DNA of 41,284 bases. Origin: an uncultured Monoglobus sp. GTDB taxonomy: Bacteria > Bacillota > Clostridia > Monoglobales > Monoglobaceae. The translations under genes were made by a program, and so were the position numbers. Positions 1-7,815 of this stretch are shown piece by piece. The notes under the pieces are model-generated. The model was not told the origin of the DNA. It ran no database searches and saw only the letters and a list, made by a program, of their open reading frames with translations. Location of the stretch: the NCBI GenBank assembly GCA_947585115.1, contig CANPWW010000014.1:1-41284 (forward strand). Direction: 5' to 3'. Positions within the stretch are counted from its first letter, which is position 1. The number at the start of each line of letters is the position of its first letter.

Positions 1-7
1 TTCTCAT
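1..7 (-). CDS. 5' end of a leftward gene leaving the window (partial)
   Basis: Only the ATG (complement of 5-7) and the next codon (AGA) are inside the window, so no product can be named. A gene is inferred because the start is preceded on the minus strand by AAGGAG (complement of 17-22) at normal spacing and by a near-consensus promoter at 29-57. Confidence 0.6.
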
Positions 8-28
8 TTTAACACGCTCCTTGATTTA

Positions 29-57
29 ATTATATCATTCTCTTTTTTGCGTGTCCA
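29..57 (-). promoter_or_regulatory. Sigma-A promoter of the leftward gene at the window edge
   Basis: On the minus strand, TGGACA (complement of 52-57), a 17-bp spacer and TATAAT (complement of 29-34). The start codon at 7 lies about 22 nt downstream of the -10 box, with AAGGAG in between. Confidence 0.75.
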
Positions 58-76
58 CTTTTATTATACAACTTTC

Positions 77-109
77 CTGCGGCTTGTCCGCAGACTGAGG
101 GGGGGGGAA
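77..109. repeat. REP-like hairpin plus G-tract
   Basis: A CTGCGG / CCGCAG stem with a CTTGT loop is followed by ACTGA, a run of nine G and AA, joined directly to a heptamer element at 110. The same arrangement (GC-rich hairpin, ACTGAGGGGGG, AA, heptamers) recurs at about 30609-30637, so this is a dispersed composite repeat and not a chance palindrome. Confidence 0.65.
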
Positions 110-144
110 CTAGTCGCTAGTCCCTATTCCATAGTCCCTACGTT
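110..144 (+). repeat. Five-heptamer element, copy A
   Basis: Five consecutive 7-bp units: CTAGTCG, CTAGTCC, CTATTCC, ATAGTCC, CTACGTT. It is one of five 35-bp elements in the window with this architecture and the terminal unit CTAYGTT. Its right 21 bp are inside the leftward permease gene and encode that protein's last residues NVGTME plus the TAG stop. Confidence 0.75.
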
Positions 145-1002
145 GGTATTGAGCAGCACTATCGCGGCGAAGATCAATATGATTCCCGCCGCGTTTTTTA
201 TTGTCAAGGATTCGTGAAAAATAATGATGCCGGCCAGGGCGGCGACCATAGGCTCCGCGAACGCCAGCACCGACGCCTTGCCCGCGTCGATATTGGCGAG
301 GCCTCCGGTATACAGAACAAACGGCAAAAACGTTGAAAACACGCCAAGACCCAGCGCGGCGGGCGCGCCTCCGTCCGCGATAACCGAGACGATATGGGGC
401 AGTCCCGAAAAAGGCAGCAGCCCCAGCGAGGCCACGGCGAAGGTATAAAATATGATAGTAAACTGAGAATATTTGCGAAGCGCGGCCTTGCCGAATATGC
501 TGTATAGGGCGTAGCCGAAACCCGATCCTATTCCTGTCATAAGCGCGAAAGCGCCGATCCGGCCGCCGGCGAATCCGCTTGCCAACGCGCTGCCCGCGAA
601 GGCGGGAACCAGCGCGATTATCTTTTGCGCTGTTATCTTCTCCCCGAAAAAAACGACGGACATCAGCATGACAAAACACGGCGCGGTATAGAGCAGCACC
701 GACGCCGCGGCAAGGGTCGTGCGCTCGATCGTCAGAAAATAGCACACGTTAAAAAACACTATGCTCAAAAGGCCGCTGCCCAAAAACATCCAAAAGTCGC
801 GGATGCGAACTTTGAGCAGCGAGCGGTCTTTTATCAAAAGAAACAGCCCCATAAGCGCTGCGGTGATCAGACTTCTGGTAAACGTTATCTGTATCGGGCT
901 AAGTCCGCGCGCGTCAAGCGGCCGCGAAAACACGCCGATAAGACCCCAGCCCGTCGCGGCCGCCAGGATCATCGCGGCGGATAAAGCCTTTTTGTCTTTC
1001 AT
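124..1002 (-). CDS. EamA-family drug/metabolite transporter (DMT) permease
   Basis: A 292-residue hydrophobic protein made of two tandem EamA repeats, about ten predicted transmembrane helices. Repeat 1 starts near residue 10 (WGLIGVFSRPL) and repeat 2 near 150 (GIGSGFGYALYSIFGKAAL). The second repeat ends in the typical EPMVAALAGIIIFHESLT segment. The family exports or imports small metabolites across the cytoplasmic membrane; the substrate cannot be read from sequence. The start is supported by GGAGG (complement of 1010-1014) and a perfect promoter at 1055-1083. It is transcribed alone, divergently from yunB. Oddity: the last six residues and the stop codon lie in heptamer repeat copy A, so the native C-terminus has probably been replaced by repeat DNA. 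Confidence 0.9.
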   Translation of the reverse strand: MKDKKALSAAMILAAATGWGLIGVFSRPLDARGLSPIQITFTRSLITAALMGLFLLIKDRSLLKVRIRDFWMFLGSGLLSIVFFNVCYFLTIERTTLAAASVLLYTAPCFVMLMSVVFFGEKITAQKIIALVPAFAGSALASGFAGGRIGAFALMTGIGSGFGYALYSIFGKAALRKYSQFTIIFYTFAVASLGLLPFSGLPHIVSVIADGGAPAALGLGVFSTFLPFVLYTGGLANIDAGKASVLAFAEPMVAALAGIIIFHESLTIKNAAGIILIFAAIVLLNTNVGTME

Positions 1003-1054
1003 GTCCGCGCCTCCATTCGTTTAATTTACAATTATTATAAAATGCACGCGTAAA

Positions 1055-1083
1055 ATTATATCACCGCGGGATAAATATGTCAA
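1055..1083 (-). promoter_or_regulatory. Consensus sigma-A promoter of the EamA permease
   Basis: On the minus strand, TTGACA (complement of 1078-1083), a 17-bp spacer and TATAAT (complement of 1055-1060). Both hexamers match consensus exactly, which predicts strong constitutive expression unless repressed. Confidence 0.85.
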
Positions 1084-1085
1084 GA

Positions 1086-1209
1086 AAGGACGGAGCCGGC
1101 AAAGCGGAAGCGGCTCCGTCCTTATTATGTAAAAACTCACCAAAAGCTTTTACAGTTATACATTATAGCAGATTTTTCAAAAAATCTGTCGCGCGTCAGG
1201 CGACATTTT
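1086..1209. other. Three successive hairpins between divergent genes
   Basis: Three inverted repeats. AAGGACGGAGCCG (1086-1098) pairs perfectly with 1111-1123. CAGATTTTT (1169-1177) pairs with AAAAATCTG (1180-1188). TGTCGC (1187-1192) pairs with GCGACA (1200-1205), followed by TTTT. The first looks like a terminator stem but has no T-run on either strand, and no rightward gene precedes it. The third resembles a weak rightward terminator or a leader hairpin of yunB. Confidence 0.6.
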
Positions 1210-1252
1210 AACAAAACTGTTGAAACCGCGTATTATATATCGGGTGATTATT

Positions 1253-1972
1253 ATGAAAAAACGGCTGAGGAGATTCAAGTGGAGGTTCGGAGGCAGGAAA
1301 GGACGCCCGATACATAAAAGCCGTCCGCCCCGGGATCTGAAGAAAATAGGCCGGCGGCTCAAGATATCCGCTTTTGTTTTGCTTGCGCTGGGCGCGGCGT
1401 GCTTTTTGTGGGCGAATATCGAAAACCGGCTTTATCCGCTGCTGACCGATATGGCGCTGTCGAATTTAAACAGCATTGTGCTCCGCGAGTGCAGCGACGC
1501 GGTTGCCGAGGCCTCGGCCAATGGCGGCGCCGATTACGGCGAGCTTATAAACAAAGCCGCGGACAGCGGCGGCAACATAAAAAGCATATCGGTCAACTAC
1601 GCGGAATTGAATCAATTCAAGTCAAGCCTCGCCAAAGACGTGCAGAGCAGGATAGACAAGATCAACAGCGTGGATGTGTATGTTCCGTTTATGTCTATGT
1701 TTTCGGACTCGTTTTATTCCGCACTCGGGTTCCCGATAAAAATCAAGGTTCTGACCGACGAGAACATACAAATCGACTTTGAGGACAAATTCGAGTCGGC
1801 GGGCATCAACCAGACGCGGCACTTTATCTGCGTGAAGATCACAGCCGAAATGGGCGTCAATCTGCCGGTCCGCAAGAGCGGAGATGACATAGTGACCGAG
1901 ATTCCGATAGCCGAGACCATAATTTCGGGCGAGACGCCGGCGGCAATATTCGGCGACCAAATTTCCAAATAA
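1253..1972 (+). CDS. yunB: Sporulation protein YunB
   Basis: A 239-residue protein. A basic N-terminus (KKRLRRFKWRF) precedes one membrane segment near residues 48-66 (FVLLALGAACFLWANI), then an extracytoplasmic domain. The C-terminal pattern VPVR/IPIAETIISGETP matches YunB, a mother-cell sporulation protein of Bacillus and Clostridia. Its biochemical role is not settled; it is needed for normal spore formation in B. subtilis. The ATG at 1253 is chosen over an in-frame TTG at 1220 because GGGTGA lies 5-10 nt upstream of it. The gene stands alone between a divergent permease and the next promoter at 1999. It is the only clear sporulation marker in the window and supports a spore-forming host. 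Confidence 0.85.
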   Translation: MKKRLRRFKWRFGGRKGRPIHKSRPPRDLKKIGRRLKISAFVLLALGAACFLWANIENRLYPLLTDMALSNLNSIVLRECSDAVAEASANGGADYGELINKAADSGGNIKSISVNYAELNQFKSSLAKDVQSRIDKINSVDVYVPFMSMFSDSFYSALGFPIKIKVLTDENIQIDFEDKFESAGINQTRHFICVKITAEMGVNLPVRKSGDDIVTEIPIAETIISGETPAAIFGDQISK

Positions 1973-1998
1973 AATTTACGCGCGCGGCGCACTTTCTA

Positions 1999-2027
1999 TT
2001 GACATAAATCGAAAAATATATTATAAT
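1999..2027 (+). promoter_or_regulatory. Perfect sigma-A promoter of the rseC-vor operon
   Basis: TTGACA at 1999-2004, a 17-bp spacer, TATAAT at 2022-2027. It is followed by GAGGTGA (2056-2062) before the ATG at 2072. The next seven genes follow with gaps under 35 nt or overlaps, so this promoter probably drives all of them. Confidence 0.9.
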
Positions 2028-2071
2028 AATCAATTGTGAATAAATCCGAATTTACGAGGTGAAATATACCT

Positions 2072-2515
2072 ATGGAGCAAACGGGTTATGTGGTTTCCGC
2101 GGGAGCGGAGGGCATAAAAGTCAGGGTCGACCGCGAGTCGGCGTGCGGCGGCAACTGCGTCAGCTGCAAGGGCTGCCCATCGAGCGCTGTCATAGTCGAC
2201 GCCGTGGACGGCGGGGGCTTGGGCCTCAGAAAGGGCGACGTGGTGACGCTGTATGAGGACACCAAAAAAGTGCTGCGGTACGCTGCGATAGGCTACGGCC
2301 TGATGGCGGTGCTGCTGGTCGTCGGCGCGGTGCTCGGTTTCATACTGACGCGGCGCGACTTTATGGCGCTTATAGGCGCGGCGGCGGCTCTTCTGATAGG
2401 CTTTTTGATAGTGAAGCTGTTTTTCAGAAACGTGCAGTCGGCATTCACGGTGACCGAAATAAAGAGCCGCGCGGATGACCCGAAAGATCAAAACGACACG
2501 GGAGAACCGATATGA
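2072..2515 (+). CDS. SoxR-reducing system RseC/MucC-like membrane protein
   Basis: A 147-residue protein with the RseC/MucC layout: a short N-terminal domain, a cysteine cluster C25-x3-C29-x2-C32-x2-C35 (CGGNCVSCKGC), and two transmembrane helices near residues 72-92 and 95-117. RseC relatives are linked to electron transfer to SoxR or to Rnf-type complexes; in Clostridia the partner is not established. Here it opens an operon of a ferredoxin-coupled oxidoreductase, so a redox role at the membrane is reasonable inference. The stop overlaps the next start by 4 nt (ATGA), indicating translational coupling. Confidence 0.8.
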   Translation: MEQTGYVVSAGAEGIKVRVDRESACGGNCVSCKGCPSSAVIVDAVDGGGLGLRKGDVVTLYEDTKKVLRYAAIGYGLMAVLLVVGAVLGFILTRRDFMALIGAAAALLIGFLIVKLFFRNVQSAFTVTEIKSRADDPKDQNDTGEPI

Positions 2516-3201
2516 GCATGCTTGACGGACTAAAAAGAATAACGATAGTAACGGGCCACTTCGGCAGCGGCAAGACCGAGTTCGCGCTGAACTACGCGTT
2601 AAAGCTCCGCGAGGCGGGCAAAGACGTGCTGATGATAGACTTTGATATCGTGAATCCCTACTACCGCACAAAGGACGCGGAGGAGTATTTAAAAAGCCGC
2701 GGCATTGAGGTCATAGCGCCCGGCTTTGCCAACTCGAATATCGAGACGCCCACGCTGCCGCCCGAGATAATGCGTGCTTTTGACGACAAGTCAAAGTATA
2801 TCATTTTCGACGCTGGCGGGGACGATGACGGCGCTGTGCCGCTTGGAGTATACCGCGAACATTTTGCGCGCGAGGACTACGACATGTTTTTCGTGCTCAA
2901 CGAGCGCCGCATGCTGACGCAGGACGTTGACGGAGCCTTTGAGATATTTTCGGATATCCTCGGCGCGTCGCGTCTTGAGTTTACAGGTGTAGTTAACAAC
3001 ACGCATCTTATGGGATATACCGACGAGGGCGTTATCATACGCGGCGAGAAGCTGGCAGAGGAATTTTCAAAAAAAGTCGGGCTGCCGCTTGTCTGCACCT
3101 GCGTGAGCCGCGGTACCATTGAAAAAATAGGAGAACTTCCGAAATTAAACAGTCAAGTATTCACGATAGACCTGTTTGTGGGTCCGGGATTCAGCAAATA
3201 A
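2512..3201 (+). CDS. ParA/MinD-type P-loop ATPase
   Basis: A 229-residue P-loop NTPase with the deviant Walker A GHFGSGKT at residues 15-22, a following DVLMIDFDIVNPYYR segment and a YIIFDAGGDDDGA Walker-B-like region. This is the SIMIBI class (ParA/MinD/CobQ). The protein has no DNA-binding or membrane-targeting tail, so chromosome partitioning is unlikely. Stand-alone members of this type sit beside 2-oxoacid oxidoreductase genes in Clostridia, but their function is not known to me. Coupled to the RseC-like gene by ATGA overlap and 32 nt ahead of the ferredoxin subunit. Confidence 0.75.
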   Translation: MSMLDGLKRITIVTGHFGSGKTEFALNYALKLREAGKDVLMIDFDIVNPYYRTKDAEEYLKSRGIEVIAPGFANSNIETPTLPPEIMRAFDDKSKYIIFDAGGDDDGAVPLGVYREHFAREDYDMFFVLNERRMLTQDVDGAFEIFSDILGASRLEFTGVVNNTHLMGYTDEGVIIRGEKLAEEFSKKVGLPLVCTCVSRGTIEKIGELPKLNSQVFTIDLFVGPGFSK

Positions 3202-3233
3202 AAACCAAATCTAAACGGAAAGAAGGAGAATAA

Positions 3234-3440
3234 ATGGCAAAGGTTACGATAAACAAGGAGCGGTGCAAGGGCTGCGGTCTGTGCACGTCGGTCTGTCCCA
3301 AGAAAATAATTGTGACGGACACCGAGACCCTTAACGACAAGGGCTACCGCCCCGCCAAAATAACCGAGCCGGACAAGTGTATAGGCTGCGCGTTCTGCGC
3401 CACCATATGCCCGGACTGTGTTATAACGATAGAGAAGTAG
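3234..3440 (+). CDS. vorD: 2-oxoacid:ferredoxin oxidoreductase, ferredoxin (delta) subunit
   Basis: A 68-residue 2[4Fe-4S] ferredoxin with two complete cluster motifs, CKGCGLCTSVCP and CIGCAFCATICP. The small size and position directly before the alpha subunit are those of the delta subunit of four-part 2-oxoacid:ferredoxin oxidoreductases (VOR/KOR type). It carries electrons from the catalytic subunits to soluble ferredoxin. AGAAGGAG lies 6-13 nt upstream. The name vorD versus korD depends on the true substrate, which sequence alone does not decide. Confidence 0.85.
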   Translation: MAKVTINKERCKGCGLCTSVCPKKIIVTDTETLNDKGYRPAKITEPDKCIGCAFCATICPDCVITIEK

Positions 3441-3473
3441 AGTATATAAGGCTTTGAAAGGAGCAAGCAAAAA

Positions 3474-4535
3474 ATGGCAAAAGTATTGATGAAAGGCAAT
3501 GAGGCCTTGGCGGAGGCGGCAATGCGCTGCGGATGCAGATTTTTCTTCGGCTATCCGATAACTCCCCAGACCGAGCTTGCCGCCTATATGGCGAAAAAGA
3601 TGCAGAAAAACGGCGGGACCTTCCTCCAGGCTGAGAGCGAGGTCGCCGCGATAAACATGGTATACGGCGCCGCGGGAGCCGGTGCGAGAGTTATGACCTC
3701 GTCCTCAAGCCCCGGAATCAGCCTCAAGCAGGAGGGTATCTCATACATAGCGGGCGCCGATCTGCCCTGTCTCGTGGTAAACATTGTGCGCGGAGGCCCC
3801 GGCCTCGGCGGTATCCAGCCGGCGCAGTCCGACTATTTTCAGGCCACAAAGGGCGGCGGCCACGGCGACTATCATCTGCTGGTGTTCGCGCCCTCGTCGG
3901 TGCAGGAGCTGGCCGATATGACATCCCGCGCCTTTGATAAGGCGGACGAGTACAGAATGCCCGCGATGATAATGGGTGACGGCATGCTGGGTCAGATGAT
4001 GGAGCCCGTCGAGTTCAAAGACCCGATCGATCCCGCGACTCTTCCCGAAAAGCCCTGGGCGACCACCGGCACGGGCATGAAGCGCAAAAAGAACATAATC
4101 AACTCCCTCTACCTCACACCCGAGGAGCTTGAGAATTTGTGCATAGAGCGTGAAAAAAGATACGACAAAATAAGGGCGACCGAGGCGCTATACGAGGAGA
4201 TCCAAACCGAGGACGCAGACGTTATAATCGCGGCCTACGGAACGATCGCCAGAGTGGCGATGTCGGCGGTCGAGGCGGCGAGAGCCAAGGGCATAAAGGC
4301 GGGACTTATACGTCCGATAACCCTGTGGCCGTTCCCCGAAAAGGTATTCGCGAAGCGCGCCGAAACGGCCAAGTGCTTCCTCAGCGTTGAGATGAGCATG
4401 GGCCAGATGGTAGAGGACGTGCGCCTCTCGGTAAACGGCAAAAAGCCCGTTTATTTCTACGGCAGGACCGGCGGCATGGTGCCCGAGCAGGACGCGATCG
4501 TCGCGGAAATCGAAAAATGTCTTAAAAACTCGTAG
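3474..4535 (+). CDS. vorB: 2-oxoacid:ferredoxin oxidoreductase alpha subunit (VorB/KorA type)
   Basis: A 353-residue protein. The N-terminal pyrimidine-binding TPP domain (residues ~5-190) contains GNEALAEAAMRCGCRFFFGYPITPQTE and the glutamate-bearing QAESEVAAINMVYGAAGAGARVMTSSSSPG. A transketolase C-terminal-like domain follows (residues ~240-345, RPITLWPFPEK). The complex oxidatively decarboxylates branched 2-oxoacids such as 2-ketoisovalerate, or 2-oxoglutarate, to acyl-CoA while reducing ferredoxin. It works in the cytoplasm in amino acid fermentation or, in reverse, synthesis. Gene order D-alpha-beta-gamma matches clostridial vor/kor operons. The length fits VorB, but a KorA function cannot be excluded. 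Confidence 0.88.
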   Translation: MAKVLMKGNEALAEAAMRCGCRFFFGYPITPQTELAAYMAKKMQKNGGTFLQAESEVAAINMVYGAAGAGARVMTSSSSPGISLKQEGISYIAGADLPCLVVNIVRGGPGLGGIQPAQSDYFQATKGGGHGDYHLLVFAPSSVQELADMTSRAFDKADEYRMPAMIMGDGMLGQMMEPVEFKDPIDPATLPEKPWATTGTGMKRKKNIINSLYLTPEELENLCIEREKRYDKIRATEALYEEIQTEDADVIIAAYGTIARVAMSAVEAARAKGIKAGLIRPITLWPFPEKVFAKRAETAKCFLSVEMSMGQMVEDVRLSVNGKKPVYFYGRTGGMVPEQDAIVAEIEKCLKNS

Positions 4536-4569
4536 TCGGGGATGAATTATTAAGGAGATGAATAAATAA

Positions 4570-5325
4570 ATGGAAAAAATATTTGAAAGACCTCATTCCC
4601 TCAGCGACTTTGTTTTGTCATACTGCCCCGGCTGCACCCACGGCGTAATAAACCGTCTGGTGGCCGAGGTCGTGGACGAGATGGGTCTTGAGGGCAGCAC
4701 GATCGGCGTGTGTCCCGTGGGATGCAGCGTCACGGCGTATAATTTCTTTGAATTCGATATGCAGGAGGCGGCTCACGGCAGAGCCCCGGCTGTCGCCACG
4801 GGAATCAAGCGGGTGCATCCCGACAAACTGGTGTTCACCTATCAGGGCGACGGCGACTTGGCGGCGATCGGCACAGCCGAGACGATACATTCGGCGGCCA
4901 GAGCCGAAAATATAAGCATAATCTTTGTAAACAACACGATTTACGGCATGACGGGCGGCCAGATGGCGCCCACCTCGCTGATAGATCAGGTGACCCAGAC
5001 CACACCCTTCGGCAGAAAGGTGGAGAACCAGGGATATCCGATACACGTTTCCGAAATGGTGTCGACCTTAAAGGGCGCCTGCTATGTGGAGCGCGTGTCG
5101 GTTGACAGCGTGCCGAATATCAGAAAGACCAAGGCGGCTATCCGCAAGGCCTTCGAGTGCCAGATGGCGGGCAAGGGCTTCTCGCTGGTGGAGGTGCTCT
5201 CGAGCTGCCCCACAAACTGGGGAATGTCTCCGGTCGAGGCGCTGGAGCGCATCCGCACCGAAATGATGCCCGAATTCCCTTTGGGCGTTTATAAAGACTG
5301 TACCGAAACCGGAGGTGTCAGATAA
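4570..5325 (+). CDS. vorA: 2-oxoacid:ferredoxin oxidoreductase beta subunit (TPP-binding)
   Basis: A 251-residue TPP-pyrophosphate-binding subunit. The TPP/Mg motif GDGDLAAIGTAETIHSAAR with the closing FVNN is near residues 98-125. CPGCTHG near residue 17 and CPVGC near 49 provide cluster-ligand cysteines typical of the family. It pairs with the alpha subunit to form the active site. The start follows TAAGGAGATG; a competing ATG at 4559 opens only three codons. The stop (5323-5325) overlaps the gamma-subunit ATG by one base. Confidence 0.88.
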   Translation: MEKIFERPHSLSDFVLSYCPGCTHGVINRLVAEVVDEMGLEGSTIGVCPVGCSVTAYNFFEFDMQEAAHGRAPAVATGIKRVHPDKLVFTYQGDGDLAAIGTAETIHSAARAENISIIFVNNTIYGMTGGQMAPTSLIDQVTQTTPFGRKVENQGYPIHVSEMVSTLKGACYVERVSVDSVPNIRKTKAAIRKAFECQMAGKGFSLVEVLSSCPTNWGMSPVEALERIRTEMMPEFPLGVYKDCTETGGVR

Positions 5326-5867
5326 TGTATGAGCAGATAGTGATCGCGGGATTCGGCGGCCAGGGAGTGCTGTTCGCCGGCAAAATATTGGCATATATGG
5401 GCATGGACACGGGCAAGGAGTTGTCATGGCTCCCGTCCTACGGCCCCGAGATGCGCGGCGGAACCTGCAACTGCAGCGTTATAATCGCCGACACGCAGAT
5501 AGGCTCGCCGGTCATCCAGCGTCCCGACGCGCTGATAGTTATGAACAAGCCTTCGCTTGAAAAGTTTGTCGACGCGGTGAAGCCCGGAGGCGTGATCGTT
5601 CTCGACAGCTCGCTGATCGACACAAAGGTCGAGAGAGACGATGTGACCGTTGTTTATATTCCGGCGATGCAGATCGCCGAGAGCGCCGGCGCCGGAACGC
5701 TCGGCAACATGGTAATGGCGGGCGCTTACATGAAGGCGAGAGAGGATATGTATAACATCGAGGACCTGTACCGCAGCGTGCGCGAGCATACCCCGGCAAA
5801 GAGAGCCGGCCTCGCCGAAAAGAATATCGAGCTTTTAAAGGCGGGATATGAGTATAAGCAATGCTGA
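5325..5867 (+). CDS. vorC: 2-oxoacid:ferredoxin oxidoreductase gamma subunit
   Basis: A 180-residue protein of the pyruvate/ketoisovalerate oxidoreductase gamma family, with the N-terminal IAGFGGQGVLFAGKILAYMG glycine-rich segment and SYGPEMRGGTCNCSVI near residue 44. It completes the four-subunit enzyme and is thought to help bind CoA. GGAGGTG precedes the start. Its end overlaps the ABC-F gene by 7 nt (5861-5867), so the ABC-F gene is probably read from the same mRNA. Confidence 0.88.
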   Translation: MYEQIVIAGFGGQGVLFAGKILAYMGMDTGKELSWLPSYGPEMRGGTCNCSVIIADTQIGSPVIQRPDALIVMNKPSLEKFVDAVKPGGVIVLDSSLIDTKVERDDVTVVYIPAMQIAESAGAGTLGNMVMAGAYMKAREDMYNIEDLYRSVREHTPAKRAGLAEKNIELLKAGYEYKQC

Positions 5868-7780
5868 TCTCGATCTCGAATCTTAACAAAAGCTTCGGCG
5901 AAAACGAAATACTGAAAGATATCAATTTGACCATAGAGGACGGAGGCCGCTATGGTCTTATTGGCGTTAACGGAGCGGGAAAATCCACCCTGCTTTCGAT
6001 AATCATGGGCGAACTTGCATACGATTCGGGCGAGCTTTACAAGGCGCCGGGGTTGACGGTCGGCTACCTGAAACAAAACAGCGGTCTCGACCGCGGCTCC
6101 ACCATAATCCGCGAGATGCGGAACGTGTTTTCGGATATTCTTAAGCTTGAGGACGATATGCGCCGCCTTGAGGAAAAGATGCAGGGAATAACCGCGCACG
6201 ACACAAGCGAGTATCGCAGCCTGATGAGCGAGTATTCCCAAAAGCAGGCGTACTTTGAGAGCCGCGACGGATATAATATTGACGTAAAGATCAAGACCGT
6301 TTTAAACGGCATGGGCTTTTCCGACAAGGATTCCGACACCGAGATCGCCACTCTTTCGGGCGGCGAAAAGACAAGGCTCGCCATAGCCGCGCTGCTCCTT
6401 CGGGAGCCGAAGCTGCTGATACTGGACGAGCCGACCAACCACCTGGATTTCAGGACTCTTGAATGGCTTGAAAATTATCTGGTGAACGACTATAAGGGCG
6501 CGCTGCTGATCGTCAGCCATGACAGATATTTTCTGGATGTGACCGTTGAGGGCATGTTCGAGCTGGAGCGGCGCAAGCTGTATTCATACAAGGGCAACTA
6601 CTCAAAATACACCGAACTTCGGGCGCAGCGGATAGCGCTGTGGCAAAAGGAATACGAGGCGCAGCAGCTTGAGATCGAAAAGATGCGGACATACGTTGAA
6701 AAGAATATAACCCGCGCCTCAACCTCGGCCTCGGCAAAAGCCCGCGTAAAAGCCCTTGAGAACATGGAAATAATCGAAAAGCCCGACGCCGAGATAAAAC
6801 CGATAAAGCTCAAATTTGATATAACCAAGGAGCCGTTTAAGGACGTGCTGACCGTCTCGGATCTTGATGTGTCGGTTGGCGAACCGCCCGAAACGCTGTG
6901 CGAAAACATAGACTTCGCGTTAAAGCGCGGCGAAAAGATCGCGATAATCGGCGACAACGGGATCGGCAAGTCCTCGTTTTTAAAGACCGCGCTGGGGATC
7001 ATTCCACACGAAAAGGGCGATGTCGTTTGGGGACGCAACACCACGGTCAGCTACTACGAGCAGGAAAATTTGAATCTCGACCCCGACAAGCTCGCCATTG
7101 ACGAGCTGTGGGACAGATTTCCGCGCATACCCGAGGCGAGAATACGCGGCGTGCTTGGCAGCGTCAGACTGACAAAGGACGACGTGTATAAGCCGGTTCG
7201 GGTCATAAGCGGCGGCGAGCGGGCCAAGCTCGCGTTCTGCATTATCATGCTCGAAAAATCCAATGTGATATTGCTTGACGAGCCTACCAACCACCTTGAT
7301 CTGCCCTCGAAAGAGGTGCTGGAGCAGGCGCTGTGCGACTATCATGGCACGTTGCTTTTCGTGTCCCACGACAGATATTTGCTGAACCGCGTTCCCGATA
7401 AGATCGTCGAGATGACAAAGGACGGCTTTACCGTGTATGACGGCAATTTTGAGTATTACAAACAGCGCCGCGCATTCCTCGAAAAGAAGGCGGCCGAGGA
7501 AAAACCCCGCGGGGCCGTAAAGCTCGCGCCGAAACCTCAGGGCGGACACCGCTCAAAGGAACAGCGCAGAGCCGAGGCGCAGCGCAAGCAGCGCGTTTCG
7601 GAGCTTGAAAACCTGATAGCGGAGGCGGAGGAGCGCATATCCGAGATCGAGGCGGATATGACAAAGCCCGAAGTATTCTCGGACTACGAACAGATGAACG
7701 CTTTGACCGACGAACTTCGAAATACGAACGAAAACTTGGAAGAATACTATGCCGAATGGGAAACGCTTTCGGAAGAATAA
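5861..7780 (+). CDS. ABC-F family ribosomal ATPase
   Basis: A 639-residue soluble protein with two ABC domains and no membrane segments. Domain 1 has GVNGAGKST (~38-46), LSGGEKTRLA and LLILDEPTNHLD; domain 2 has GDNGIGKSS, ISGGERAKLA and VILLDEPTNHLD. A charged linker (~240-310) lies between them. The C-terminus (~560-639) is a predicted coiled coil, as in YdiF/Uup-type members. ABC-F proteins bind the ribosomal E site and relieve stalling; some give antibiotic resistance, but the linker here does not identify a resistance subclass. The start overlaps vorC by 7 nt. A tandem duplication spans its stop codon. Confidence 0.9.
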   Translation: MLISISNLNKSFGENEILKDINLTIEDGGRYGLIGVNGAGKSTLLSIIMGELAYDSGELYKAPGLTVGYLKQNSGLDRGSTIIREMRNVFSDILKLEDDMRRLEEKMQGITAHDTSEYRSLMSEYSQKQAYFESRDGYNIDVKIKTVLNGMGFSDKDSDTEIATLSGGEKTRLAIAALLLREPKLLILDEPTNHLDFRTLEWLENYLVNDYKGALLIVSHDRYFLDVTVEGMFELERRKLYSYKGNYSKYTELRAQRIALWQKEYEAQQLEIEKMRTYVEKNITRASTSASAKARVKALENMEIIEKPDAEIKPIKLKFDITKEPFKDVLTVSDLDVSVGEPPETLCENIDFALKRGEKIAIIGDNGIGKSSFLKTALGIIPHEKGDVVWGRNTTVSYYEQENLNLDPDKLAIDELWDRFPRIPEARIRGVLGSVRLTKDDVYKPVRVISGGERAKLAFCIIMLEKSNVILLDEPTNHLDLPSKEVLEQALCDYHGTLLFVSHDRYLLNRVPDKIVEMTKDGFTVYDGNFEYYKQRRAFLEKKAAEEKPRGAVKLAPKPQGGHRSKEQRRAEAQRKQRVSELENLIAEAEERISEIEADMTKPEVFSDYEQMNALTDELRNTNENLEEYYAEWETLSEE

Positions 7781-7810
7781 TGAATTAAATCGGAAGAATA
7801 ACAGAATTTA
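7769..7810 (+). repeat. 21-bp tandem duplication across the ABC-F stop
   Basis: Two adjacent copies starting TCGGAAGAATAA, at 7769-7789 and from 7790. They share the first 12 bases and diverge near the end. The first copy holds the stop codon of the ABC-F gene (7778-7780); the second lies outside it. Confidence 0.7.
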
Positions 7811-7815
7811 ATGTG

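Noticed and set aside
1124-1252. Sigma-E promoter before yunB
   Set aside because: TATACATT at 1157-1164 resembles the -10 element, but no matching -35 was found at proper spacing.
2512-3201. Chromosome-partitioning ParA with an associated parS/ParB
   Set aside because: No ParB gene or parS site nearby; the operon context is redox metabolism.
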